Source of the DNA: Dactylonectria macrodidyma
Lineage: Eukaryota > Ascomycota > Sordariomycetes > Hypocreales > Nectriaceae
Assembly (NCBI GenBank): GCA_020744425.1
Contig: JAGMUV010000013.1
Span: 434,001 to 498,000, forward strand
Reading direction: 5' to 3'
Length of the DNA: 64,000 nucleotides
Below, in pieces: positions 10,925 to 21,899 of this stretch (its first letter is position 1; every line of letters begins with the position of its first letter). Position numbers and translations under genes: made by a program. A model generated the notes under the pieces. That model ran no database searches and had not been told where the DNA came from. It was given only the letters and a program-made list of their open reading frames with translations.

Positions 10925-13056
10925 TTAACCTTCCTGATATTCCAGATCCTCATGACCTGGATCTGGTTTAAAAGTGGCCTTTATCCTCTGCTTGATTCGG
11001 TCCCAATTCAGCAATACCCCCACGGCAGACCATATCAACACCATGAAGATCATGACTAGGATGATGAATGACGCGCCATTCAGTCTCAGCGGGGCGGGTA
11101 TAACCTTTGGCTGCATCGATAACACACTGGCGGCAAGTGCGATGGGTGTGAAGAACTACAGAAGATGAAGCGGTCAGCAGCTGTATGCCGCAAGGCTATC
11201 AGGACTACACTTACAAACAGCATTACGAAAGTCATAGTTTGCCCGTAAGCAGTCATGCTAGCTTGAGCCTTCGCATCATTCGCCCCTACGTAGCTCAGTT
11301 GAAATGTGAGCTATCCAGTAATTATTAGCTTGCAATCTTATTTGTAATGGACTTTTTGTCCTACCCTCCTCTCATAGCATTCGCAGTCTTCGGTGAGGAA
11401 TTCCAGCTTTTGTTGGTATTTTCTGAAGTCTTCCGTGATCTCGCGGATAGTGGGGATGTAGCTGGTGGCTGCCTGCTCAGCGACTGTCGCAAATACTTCA
11501 TCAGCTTGAAAGGACTCCAGCTGCTTGATTGTTGCCTTGAGAGTCTGCTTCAGTTTTCTTAGGATCCCTATGGTCTGGAAAGCCCATGCGTGGGAATGCA
11601 TGATGGTCGGGATATCATGGCAATTCGGCGTGGCTTGATGTGTTGCCGTCGTCTGGATAGAGGTAGGCTGAATCTGCGGGGTTGTCAACACAGTATCATA
11701 ACAACGTGCATAGAGTCGGAGATGTAGCAAGACTCCAGACCATGCAGCAGATGAATTCCCCTTACATATTTACCAATCAGCGTTTCCAGTTCGCTCACTA
11801 ACTTCTGCCATTCGGCCCTGATGTGCCGTAGTCGTGCCCGCAAGACAGCCAGAAAATACTCGCGCGGACCTTTGATTGGACGATTGGCGTCCAAACCTCC
11901 GGCTGTGAGAGGATCGGGCTGGATGACGACATGGGCAACCTCGTCGACTTCCCTTTCCTCGTGATAGACGTCGGCGCTGTCCCCGGTATCCTCTTGGTCG
12001 AAGTAATTGTCGACGAAACAGTACGCAACCCATCTCCAAGGATCAGATCCTGTGATGAGCACGGATACTTGGGCTTGGCAAAGATAGTTGAGCTCGAAAG
12101 GAGGCGAGGATCCAGCCGGCATCCTCGTAAGGAAAGACAAGTCTATCACCTGCCTGAGAGTGGCGTTGGGGCCTTTGCCTCGGTGGTCTCGTGGCGGTTT
12201 ACGACGCGCCGCTCGTCGGAACACGTAGTACGGTAGGTCGAAGGCTAGCCGAAAAGTTTGGAAGAAGTTTGAAAGACCACTAGACTATATTCATATGAGA
12301 TCTAGGTGGCCATAGTTTGTATGGACATTGAATATCTTACTGGACAGTGGGTACCAATGAAGCTTTCAAAGGCCAAGTGACGGTAGAAACTTGATCCTAA
12401 TGCGTCGACTTGATGGATTGATGCTGTCGCTATGATGGCCATCATTGTCCAAGGGTCTAGGTTCGTGATAAAGCTGAGTCAACGTAGCGTGAGAACGTGG
12501 TATCCAACAGCGAGAAGCTTTCTTACATCAAGCGACGATCGGCATCTGGCTCTGGATGCGTGCCATCTGAATCAATACGGGCATCGAGATCCCGGCATCG
12601 GAATCGCTAGGTGTCGTTAGTGAGCACTTGGAAGTTTTCGATATTATTCCCGATGGAGTTCTTTACCGGCTTTTGCAACTCCAGCCAGAGTTTATATGCA
12701 TTCAGAGGTCCAAGATACACTCGGAACTTCGAGGGTCTGTCGGTATCGTCATTTGTCCGGTCATCAAGAAGTGAGACATTCTTAGTAGTAGCCATTGGAC
12801 AGGCAGACTCTAACTCTTCCAGGATATGTTCTGGACAGAACTTCGTAACTACCTCTACCTCGAGCGCAACTCGGTTTGTGTTCTCGGACTTGGTCATAAA
12901 GCACTCAACCAAGCCTACTGATCCGACTTCCCCACATATTTCTCGGTATGATTTGTTTTCACTCTCCCAGGTCATAGACCCTTTTGAATTGAACTTTAGG
13001 CTCCAAAAAGAACTTATCTTCCCTTCCCCTTTCGGTGAATCATGTTGCTGGGGCAT
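10925..13056 (-). CDS. CorA-like two-helix membrane protein (fungal conserved family)
   Basis: Seven exons on the minus strand: 13056-12667, 12606-12527, 12473-12341, 12284-11766, 11673-11365, 11310-11215 and 11155-10925, for 585 residues. Introns are 53-92 nt and all joins keep phase. A soluble N-terminal half holds the block CRDLDARIDSDGTHPEP (exon 2) and the string WRWVAYCFVDNYF (exon 4), which I recognise from a large uncharacterised fungal family. The C terminus has two hydrophobic helices, about residues 500-521 and 537-560, preceded by AYGQTMTF in the position of the CorA GMN-type loop, giving the two-helix layout of CorA-like metal transporters. The canonical GMN is absent, so magnesium transport is not assured. 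The start chosen is the first ATG of the open exon; an extra upstream exon is possible. Confidence 0.8.
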
Positions 13057-14070
13057 GGTTTCTTTTCTGCCTTCTCGATAGGCTAGCTGCCTGAGTCCGA
13101 CATGTCGAATGTCGAGATGAACGACTGAAGTACTCCACCACTAGCAGTGAGGTGTGTTGGGAGGAGAGATTTGGGTCACGTGAATTCCTATAAGCTGAGT
13201 TGACGATGTAAAATTTGGTGTTGCAGCCCAAAATCAAGGAATGCATGGGCTATGGATACTATTTATTGTGTTTCGGATACCGTCACAGCGTTTCACAAAC
13301 CAAGAGATGCGCCAAGGATCAATCTGCTTTTGTAGGCGAATGAGGCAATGCTATGCTGCCCGACCGAGGGACAAAAAACCACCTTTTATTCGGCTCATGT
13401 CGGGTTGATAGGCAACGTGGCAGGGTACAACTCGATATGATTGCATTCGGGCTGAGCTGCTGTCTCCCTTCCACCGAAGCATGGGATTGAAGCACTGAAA
13501 GGTCATAGGTCTTTGAGATTCTCGTGATCAAAAAAACAATCGAAGAGGGTGCAGGGCGGAGCGCGTGCATGTCGGGCAGCAACTTGCTTCGGCTAGCAAT
13601 GCAAGCTGCATTCGTCGTTCGCCCATCTTCCGCCTGGCCAATAGAATAATCATTTGCCTCGTTGCCTCTTCGCCTCATTCCTTGTTCCGCGAATCACGAT
13701 GCACTCGACAACCGGAGGATTCACACATGTTTCCTTCACCGCGAGTTCATCTTCAGTTTTTGGCCTCTCATTAGAAAAAGTGAGGCTGAGTTCGACCCGC
13801 AGCAGACGGCATACTGGCTGAGCCCATATGTTTGCCTCGTGGGAGAGGGCCTCAAATTCGAGAATGGGTGTGCTCGACACTCCAGGAATGCCGTCTAGCA
13901 GCGTTTGACCGAATGAATCGCTCTCAGATTGATATGTAATCAGATATGAATGAGTTAGGTTATACCTGAGATGTGCCCATGTCGTTCAGCTGATTTAGAC
14001 AGGGAGTGAAGGGGGCACGCCGAACCTAGTCCCAGCACACGTCTTCTGCCGGCGCCCGTTTTGACGTTTA
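13057..14070. other. Intergenic region
   Basis: About 1 kb with open frames of up to 119 codons on the minus strand (around 13319-13678), but no motif, coding bias or splice structure supports a gene. Confidence 0.4.
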
Positions 14071-14586
14071 TTATGATGAATGCTTTGAACCAAGGACCTT
14101 CTGGCGATGAAGTTCCTTGACTTCTTCATCAAGTCCAGCTATAGGCCCTCGCACTTGAATGCCCGGAGCAACATCGTTGATTGCCAGAGGTCGGACCTTT
14201 CCACTCCCACGCCCGAATTCTTTCAGCCAAGTCTGATATTGAGCGGTGGACGAGATGTAGACGATACGACCTAGCCCGCAATAGGCATGGGCTGCTGAAC
14301 ACATGGCGCAATGCTCGCCGGAAGTGTACATGATTGTTTTTGCACGCTCTTCGGGATCGAGATTGTATTGCGCCCAGACGGCTAGGGTGAATTCGGGATG
14401 TAGCGTGGCATCCGGCTTGCCGTCACCGTTTCTGCCCGTCACCACACGATTTCGATCTTGCTGGAGTATCTTTCCATTTGAGTCGACAAGTACCGAGCCA
14501 AATGGATCATCGCCAGCATCGAGTGCTTCTTTTGCGAGGCTGATGCACAGCTCCAGTGTGTCGACGTTGGGCTCGAAGTGCGTCAT
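14071..14586 (-). CDS. Cytidine/deoxycytidylate deaminase-fold zinc enzyme
   Basis: Single exon, 171 residues from the ATG at 14586; an in-frame ATG at 14616 would add ten residues that do not look like the family. The deaminase zinc site is present: HPEF supplies the ligand histidine and catalytic glutamate, and SGEHCAMC supplies the two cysteine ligands in place of the commoner PCxxC form. EALDAGDDPFGSVLVDSNGK is the usual N-terminal strand region of guanine/tRNA-adenosine-deaminase-type members. It should hydrolytically deaminate a base or nucleoside in the cytosol; the exact substrate is not determined by the sequence. It is followed downstream on the same strand by no close gene and is not obviously part of an operon-like cluster. 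Confidence 0.85.
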   Translation of the reverse strand: MTHFEPNVDTLELCISLAKEALDAGDDPFGSVLVDSNGKILQQDRNRVVTGRNGDGKPDATLHPEFTLAVWAQYNLDPEERAKTIMYTSGEHCAMCSAAHAYCGLGRIVYISSTAQYQTWLKEFGRGSGKVRPLAINDVAPGIQVRGPIAGLDEEVKELHRQKVLGSKHSS

Positions 14587-15132
14587 GGTGTGTGGTGAAG
14601 GATGGTTACCCCGCAATCAGCTTGTTCTTCCTACCTCATCGCTCTGGTTGCTGACAAAGATGAGATGACTGGACTTGATTGAATGACGTGAAATTTGAAA
14701 CAAGAGACCAATCATCAATGAGGCCATGGTATTTGATTGATCATTACTATTCGCACAACCCCATGTTGCTATACGGTTAGCCTTCCTTACATAATTTTAG
14801 TGTTAACCCGTGTTCTAGATTGCACCTTCCCTCTACATCACGACAAGGGATACAGCCAACGGTCGCCGAATTGAATAGCTATATGATTTTAACATCACAC
14901 AAGCCTAATGCTTCAAACTTTCCAAAGATCCATGTGCGGAGAGCAACACTCTTAATTAGATGTGAGGTTGCCAATTTGGAATGCGACGCCGTGGATCGAT
15001 TCAATCCACACAAGCCTCTCGGTCAAGGAAATATTGTAATTGATCCTTCAATGCAAGTGTAAAAACTAAAACCAGTCGCTAAATCATGCTACTCCGATAT
15101 TATATGCACCGTCTATTGCAATCAAGAATCCA
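14587..15132. other. Intergenic region between two minus-strand genes
   Basis: No gene seen. It should contain the promoter of the deaminase and the 3' end of the MARVEL-like gene. Confidence 0.4.
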
Positions 15133-15942
15133 TTACACGCTCTCGACGGCGGCCTCCTTGTCCTTTGCCGCCTTCTTCTCAAACAGCTTAAGTCCCACCT
15201 TGTCCGTCAACTCTTCGGCCTTGCCCCCGACGAACGTCTTCAAGCAGCCGTAGGCGCCAGAGACGAGCCAGAGAAACGCGTTGACAAGGTCAATCCAGAC
15301 GGCCACCTTCATAGGCCCCGTCTTGCTGCCTTTGTACGGCTTGTCGCCTTCGTCCTCGTCTCGGTGGAGGAAGATGGCGGCGAAGATTCCAAACACAATG
15401 ATCCACGCGACGAAGAGACCCAGGTCCCAGGCGAAGGCGCGGTAGGTCTTGATGAGCTTCAGCTTGCTGCCAAAGTACGGGATGGCGCCGAGGGGTGTGA
15501 GTGCGACGAAGAGGATGGCGGTGGTGGCTGAGATTCCACCCACGACGAGGGCAAAGACCCATTCGACTGAAAAGCCGGTGGCGTCGACGCGGTTACCGTA
15601 GAAGGCGCAGACGATGATGGCAAAGATGAACTGCAGACCACGGCAGACCAGGCGCGGCACGACCTCGAATGTCTTGAGCCACGTCTTGCCCATCGTCTTG
15701 CCCGTCTCGGCGCCCTCGTTGAAAGCATGGTGGCCGGCCTTGCGACCGAGATCCTTGGCGGCCTTGCGACCGAGATCCTTGGCGGCCTCGCGCGGATCTC
15801 GTCTAAACTCCTGGGCCGTTTCCCCAGGGTTGATGCCGAGCCCGATGGCGGTCTGGTTGGTGTTGTTCCTGAACTGGTTTGCAGCCTGGCCAGCTTTCAG
15901 GGCAGTCTGGCCGAGACTAATGGCGCTTCCGAGCTTACTCAT
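15133..15942 (-). CDS. MARVEL-like four-helix membrane protein
   Basis: Single exon of 269 residues. A polar N-terminal tail of about 95 residues is followed by four hydrophobic segments, near 101-116, 125-150, 168-192 and 213-236, with a charged DEDEGDKPYK loop between the third and fourth and a lysine/glutamate-rich C terminus. This is the layout of fungal MARVEL-type proteins, which act in membrane microdomains; no enzyme motif is present. Residues 53-68 are an exact duplication of an eight-residue unit, AAKDLGRK, caused by a 24-bp tandem repeat in the DNA. The gene has a TATA box and a pyrimidine-rich leader, suggesting strong expression. Confidence 0.75.
   Translation of the reverse strand: MSKLGSAISLGQTALKAGQAANQFRNNTNQTAIGLGINPGETAQEFRRDPREAAKDLGRKAAKDLGRKAGHHAFNEGAETGKTMGKTWLKTFEVVPRLVCRGLQFIFAIIVCAFYGNRVDATGFSVEWVFALVVGGISATTAILFVALTPLGAIPYFGSKLKLIKTYRAFAWDLGLFVAWIIVFGIFAAIFLHRDEDEGDKPYKGSKTGPMKVAVWIDLVNAFLWLVSGAYGCLKTFVGGKAEELTDKVGLKLFEKKAAKDKEAAVESV
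15736..15783. repeat. 24-bp perfect tandem duplication inside the MARVEL-like gene
   Basis: Two identical 24-bp units (15736-15759 and 15760-15783) encode the repeated AAKDLGRK. The absence of any difference between copies points to a recent slippage or duplication that keeps the reading frame. Confidence 0.9.
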
Positions 15943-17997
15943 TATGAGGTAAAGAGAGTATGTCTTGCTGGAAAGAAGAAAAAGAGAGAAAGGTAGTCGG
16001 TTGTGTCAACGAAGGTATCGCAACTCGCAATGCTGTCGAACGATGGTATGACCGATGGATGTTTGGCGGTATGAAACTGGCCAGCAGTGCGAAAAAGGAA
16101 AAAGAAAAAAAGGAAATGTAAGGAAACACGGAGAGAAAGTGGTGAATGATGGAATGCAAAGAGTGAAAAAAGCGACGATGACACGGCCAACACGGTTTGT
16201 TTTATACGAACGACAGTGAAAGAAACAAACGTTTCATCTTGGTGAGACAAAGCAATCGGCGGCTCCAAACAAGGGCCTTTGTAGGCGTGACCTCTCTGAG
16301 CGCAAATAAGAGCCAATGATGGCTGAAGCAGCGTGGTTCAAAGAACTGACAGTGGCGCGGCAATATGGTCAGATGTCTGATGAGCATTGATTTGACTCCC
16401 AATCGTCTATAACAGACCGCTCTCCGCGAAGCGCTTGAGTTTGGGTCGCTGAGCGTCGTCTTCCAATTGTTTTTCTTTTTACCGCCCATCACGAAGCGCT
16501 TAGCGAAACTTGGGTCGCGGCCTGACTTCGTTTTAGGCGCTGCCACGATACAGCGGGTTTAGTGGACGCTGAACGTCGCCAGCCAATTGAGACGCCCCGA
16601 CCAGGGGTCTTCAAAACACGTCAAAATTCGGTGACGAAGCGCTGGCTTGGGACAAAGCGACAACCATTCTCGCCAATGACGGCTAAAAATAGGTGGAAAG
16701 GGACGCTTAAGGCCGTCGAAGCTACGGAATTATAATAGCCTATGGAGCAGCGATATTCGAGCTCAAGTCTCATGGGTCTATCATTACGAACCTAGGCCAG
16801 ATGCAGCTGGATGTCCCTTTCAAGCCAATATTTATTCCAATCGGCTTAACCCCTGCTCATGACCCAAGTGAGCATTTGAACACTCAAAGAACTTACAGAT
16901 CATACCTACCTATAGAGAGCTCAATTGCCCTTGTAGGGATACTGTCCTCACAATCATGTTAATTTCGGGGATCCTCACGCCTCCGCAAGGGTGACGACAC
17001 CGGTGTGGAGACTGGTGTAGAAGTCTCGCTTGTCAAGGCGATCATAGCTTTGAACGCTTATTACTCCGCAGCCCCCGAACATAGCGTGAGCGGGCGACTC
17101 TATTCAGCCAATGGTGACCTCGGCAATACTATCTTTGTTGTTCTCGAGAGAATATAGTAACTTAGTCCGAGGCCCCTACCTCAACTCAATCGCGGCCCGG
17201 TTGAAGATAAGCTCTGTGCCCTGCACTTAGATCCTTAGGCATTTAAGCTCATCATTTCGTTTTGTATTTTTACTTCCTAATGACTGGGTACAATTCAGGA
17301 AGTGAATGGCGTCAGCACCTGATAAGCTCATAGAGATTTACGCCGGACTCTATCCTTCCCCCGAACTGAACCGGTGCCTCATACTCTCACTTTAGCGACG
17401 TGGTATCGCTCCCGCAAACATATCTTAGATCAAGACATGCGGGCAATAACGCCATGCCGATCCCCCGGTCGTCGAGCCCCAGATAGTGTAGCTCCGTTGG
17501 ATCCCACATAGATTTTTCCGCTTATCAACCCTGCTCATGTCTATGCGAGACCGTGGTGGGGCGACTCTCCCGCTCGTTCCGAAGACAACTGGTTTCACGG
17601 TACGGAATCAAGGTGAGAGAAGAGGAGAGAGTGCCAAGTGATGAACAGGAACTAAATTCTTTATCCTATAAAGAACCTTTAGACTATCTATCTGCAGCGT
17701 TACTGAGACGGTGGCGAACTGAAAAGTGCATCCAACATGGGTCCTCCGAACGCACTGGCCCAACAGGGGATCCGTTGTCTAGCAGCGGATCAGCAATCGA
17801 CGAGCTCCATTGCCACTAGGTTCGACGCCATAGAACGGGGCCGTGAAACCGGAAGAGGCGGGAAGGGCCGTAGGAAAGAGCGGGCATTAATAATAGCTTC
17901 CTAGGGCGGGAGCTGCTACCCTTCCCGAGGAAAATATTCTTCTCTGCGACGTCGCTGTCACTTGTCACATCATTTACATCTCCAGATCCTCTTCGAG
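15943..17997. other. Intergenic region with a repeated CGAAGCGCT motif
   Basis: About 2 kb separating the MARVEL-like gene from the P450 gene. The first 250 bp are the leader and promoter of the former. CGAAGCGCT recurs at 16427, 16492 and 16635, each time followed within 4-12 bp by CTTGGG or TTTGGG. The rest shows no gene. Confidence 0.45.
16200..16206 (-). promoter_or_regulatory. TATA box and pyrimidine-rich leader of the MARVEL-like gene
   Basis: TATAAAA on the minus strand lies about 260 bp before the ATG at 15942. The intervening leader is strongly CT-rich on the coding strand, a feature common in well-expressed fungal genes. Confidence 0.4.
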
Positions 17998-19793
17998 ATG
18001 GCGCTGAACTCGAGCTATTCGGCCAGCGTGCCGTCCAATGAGTCGCCTGGGTCATTGGCCGCTCTATTATGGTCTCAAGCGCCTTATCTCATCGCATCTT
18101 TCGCCCTGTTGGCCATATGCGCAGGCCCTCTCTTCAAAACCTCCTCCAAGACTCTATTGCTCAATCCAAAAAAGAGCTTCTATGACATTCTCCATATAGG
18201 GCCTAAAAAGAGTTTCTTCACCGAGGCGGACAGCATCATTGCGGAATGGCTACGAGGGAATCCCGTCGAGGCCGCTAGGATTAACACTTGGGACGGAGAG
18301 GTCGTCTTGGTTCCCCCGCACATGGTCCACGAAGTCAAAAATGAGAGGCGTCTTAGTCTTTCCCTGTGGCTGAGAAAGGTAAGCCCCTTGACACTGCTGG
18401 TAATGTATTGGACAGTAACTGATGTACCCGGCAGGCTTTTCACGCTCACCTTCCTGGTTTCGAAGGCTTTCAGGAGGGCGGATATCATCATGATGTTTTG
18501 AAGTCGACATGCAATAACCAGTTGAACAAGAACCTAGGTAATTCCATCGGTAATCCTTGCACAGCTGTTGAAAGACTAACTTGTGTGGCAACCAAGCCAA
18601 GTTTACCCAGCCGTTAGCTGATGAATCCGGGAAAGCCATCTCGGACATTTTCACAGAAGATGCTGGTATTTATGCATCAAGACTAACTTCAATAGAAACA
18701 TACTAACCGGAGCAACAGAATGGCCCACAGTCCGTATTTTAGAGCAAACGCCCAATGTTGTGGCCCGATGCGTAGCACGCGTCTTTCTCGGAGAAGAATT
18801 CGCCCGCAACCCAGACTGGATCAGAATTACGCGCGAATACACACTAGCAGGAGTCCCAGTTGGATTCCTTCTACGACTGTGGCCTGTTTCATGGAGACCC
18901 GTCGTGCAGTGGCTGATTCCTGGAATGACCAAGCTCCGAACCATGATGGCTGAGGCCCGACAGATTATTGAGCCCGCGATAGAGAAGCGTAACCAGCAAA
19001 AGGCCGATGGGAAGACTGACTTTTCTGATTCGCTGGAGTGGTTTGATGAGTCGGCCCGTGGAAAGGACTATGATCGGACTGGTGTTCAGGTCTTTCTCTC
19101 CGTTGCGGCCATTCACACGTCGACGGATTTGATCTGCTCGACACTAGTCCGCCTAGCCCAGAATCCAGACATTCTCGTGCCCCTTCGACAAGAGATTGCG
19201 TCTGTCCTCGGCGAGTGCGGCTGGGAAAAGTCATCTCTGCAAAAGTTAAAGTTGCTTGACAGTGTTATCAAGGAAAGCCAGCGCATGAAGCCCGTGGCCA
19301 TTGGTTGGTTTTCCTTTCTCTCCGAAAACTCCAGAGCCCTTACTGACGCTGGCAAATAGTACTAAGACGCATTGTCCTAGAAGACATGACCCTATCTGAC
19401 GGAACAGAACTTAAAAAGGACAGCACCGTGGCCATACCCTCGTACAGAATGTGGGACTCCGAATTCTACGAAAACCCTGAGCAATGGGACGGTTACCGCT
19501 TTCTGAAAATGCGCGAGGAACCAGGCCACGAGAGCCAGCATCAGCTAGCGACGATCAGTGTGGACCACTTCGGCTTCGGCTACGGACGTCAACCCTGCCC
19601 CGGCCGGTTCTACGCTGCCGACCTGGTCAAGACGATACTCGTGCACCTTGTGATGAAGTACGATTTTCGGCCGCGTGAGGGGGAGAGCTTGGATGGCATA
19701 TTGTTTGGGTTTGACTCGACTTTTGATCCGTCGCTGAGTCTGGAGTTTCAGAGGCGTACGAAGGATGTTTCGTACTTGAAGGTGCTGGGCTAG
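17998..19793 (+). CDS. Cytochrome P450 monooxygenase
   Basis: Five exons: 17998-18378, 18435-18537, 18597-18665, 18719-19303 and 19360-19793, for 523 residues. An N-terminal membrane anchor (about residues 20-42, APYLIASFALLAICAGPL) marks a microsomal enzyme. The I-helix reads AAIHTSTD, the ExxR pair is in KESQRMKP near 370, and the heme loop is FGFGYGRQPCPGRF with the thiolate cysteine near 459. The I-helix HTS and SQRMKP strings resemble fungal P450s of terpenoid and other secondary metabolism, such as those acting on ent-kaurene-type compounds, but substrate cannot be assigned. The last intron uses a GTTGGT donor. The first ATG in frame is 17998; the open frame extends upstream only with non-ATG codons. 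The permease gene downstream is convergent. Confidence 0.93.
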
Positions 19794-20094
19794 GATTCAC
19801 TTGATACGATCTTCAGTCGTGGCAGACTTCCGTACTAGACTAGGAACGTTAGATTTGAACGCGAAGTTGGAGATGTGCTCAGCGGGGAAATACGCCATTG
19901 GCCAATGCTACGGGTTTACCACCTGTCCCGAGTCTTGTATGTACAAAGGTATTAAATAGATATTTCGCTCGGGACTGTTTTCATGAGCCCGTTATCTAGA
20001 AGCACATGCAAACCAAGCTATACTTTTCAATCTAGGGGACCATCTCATGCAGACAAAACTCGCTATGCTATTTCCTCTACTGCTGTTGTTTTCC

Positions 20095-21899
20095 TTACTG
20101 CTGATGCGGTCTAACGTAAGCAACTGGACCTTCGTAACGGTGAGTTCCGCGGAAAACGTAGTAAGCCAACGAGAACAACATAACGCCGCCGTAAATCACA
20201 ATGTTCCAGTTCATCTGTTCCGGCGTTGGGTTAGGGTTGCCGGGCATGAACGCCAGGACGAAGATGACGATGAGGAAGGCCTCGGAGGCGATGTTCATCG
20301 CAAGACCCCATTTGCCCAGGCTGAACTTGGAGGGCAAGAGGGGGCTGTTGGTCCAGCGGCGCCAGATCATGCAACCAACTGAGACGATGTAGCTAGAGAG
20401 AAGGGAAGTTGTGGCCAGAGAAGTGATGGAGTTTAGGGCGACGGCCGAGCCGATGTTGATGAGGGAGAGCAGGCTGGAAATGAGGAAGGTCGTCAGAATA
20501 GCGTTCAGCGGCACATCCCATCCTGGGCGGACCTGGGAGAACCAGGGGCTAAAGGGAACAGCATTGTCTCGCGCAAAGGCAAAGAGCTGGCGCGACGATG
20601 TAGCCACCATGGTCAGGTTGGAGAAGAGAGTCATGGCGACGACGAAGACAGACATGGCGGTGGCGCTCTTGGCCGACTGCGTCGAGTTGTAGAAGACGGC
20701 CATGAAGGGATAGCCGGTGGGCGACATGATGACCTCCTCGAGGTTGCCGATGCAGAAGCAGTACGTGATGACCATGATCCAGCCAAGGGCGCCGTTGAAG
20801 ACGGTCGTCATGATCATGGAGCGTGGCAGAGTGCGGCTGGCATCACGGAGTTCCTCGGACATGTGAACAGCGGCATCAGCGCCGAGCAGGGGCAAGACGC
20901 CGGCGAGAATACCCACGAGCGTAGAGCCGCCCAGACTGCCCCAGCCGCCGCCGTCGGTGAACTGAGTGAAAACGGTCTTCGCGTCAGCGCGCGGCGAGAG
21001 CACCCAGAGCGTGACGAAGATGCCGAAGAAAGCAAAGATGTGGATGATCAGCACGAGCGCCTCGATCAGCGGCAGCTTGCGAGCCAGGACAGTGTTGAAG
21101 AGCACGGAAAACGCAGCCACCGCGATGCTCAGCAGGGTGCCGTGCCAGGCCTCGGGGACGTAGTCGGGATAGTTAAGAACGACGAGGCCCTGGATCTGTG
21201 TGCCGGCGATAAAGGCCGACGAGGCGCAAGATGTCTGCCAGCCGAGCACGCACATCCATCCCATGAGGTAGCTGATGAACTTTTGATACTGAGGGGGTGC
21301 GAATTCGGAGACCCAGTGGTATTGTCCTCCAGTCGTGGGAGCCCTGAAGGGAGAAGGTTGGTGTCAGCAAGTCTGGCCATGCACAGAGGGGCACGCGCAG
21401 AGAGATCATTCTTGGGATCGGGGGACTACTCACATGGAAGCCATCTCGGCCATGGACGTGTTCACCAACAGGAAGCCCACCCAGCAAACAAAGAACATCC
21501 AAATCAAACCAGCGGTGCCGCCGTTGATGAGTCCAATTGTAGAGACACTGTCAAACAACGGGTGTTAGTTCAAACCGCCATTGACGCGCGGAGACAGTCT
21601 ACCTACCTCAGAGAAAACTCCCACGACGCCATCAGAATCATAGAAAAGCCAAAGATGGACAGGAAGCGAAAGTTTCTCTATGCGATTATCTCACGTCAAC
21701 GGATACTCATCAATGGGATGAAGCAATTGCTCGCACGAACCCTCATCTCCTGCGTCTTGCCCATGCGGTACATGTCAGCGCGATCGGCCGCATTTCCTCT
21801 CTTCTCGTCGATATGGTCGCTCTCGTTGGCGTCCATGGCCGCATCGTGGATGTCGGGGTGTTCCTTGTCAATTGACATTGTCGCGATGTTTTTTGCCAA
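20095..21899 (-). CDS. APC superfamily amino acid/choline permease
   Basis: Four exons: 21899-21741, 21677-21607, 21547-21434 and 21343-20095, for 530 residues. Exon 1 encodes the polar cytosolic N terminus; the helices begin with SIFGFSMILMASWEF in exon 2 and continue as about twelve hydrophobic segments. The strings STIGLINGGTAG, MAEMASMAPTTGGQYHWVSEFAP and GWQTSCASSAFIAG are characteristic of the yeast-type amino acid/choline transporter group (Hnm1- and Uga4-like). It would import an amino acid, GABA, choline or a polyamine at the plasma membrane; the substrate is unknown. A second ATG at 21878 is an alternative start. The gene faces the P450 with about 300 bp between stops. Confidence 0.92.

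Noticed and set aside
17962..17997. Upstream extension of the P450 frame
   Set aside because: The codon at 17962 is TTG; the first ATG in frame is 17998 and directly precedes the membrane anchor region.
17998..21899. P450 plus permease as a secondary-metabolite cluster
   Set aside because: No backbone enzyme or pathway regulator lies next to them and they are convergent; the pair alone is not evidence of a cluster.
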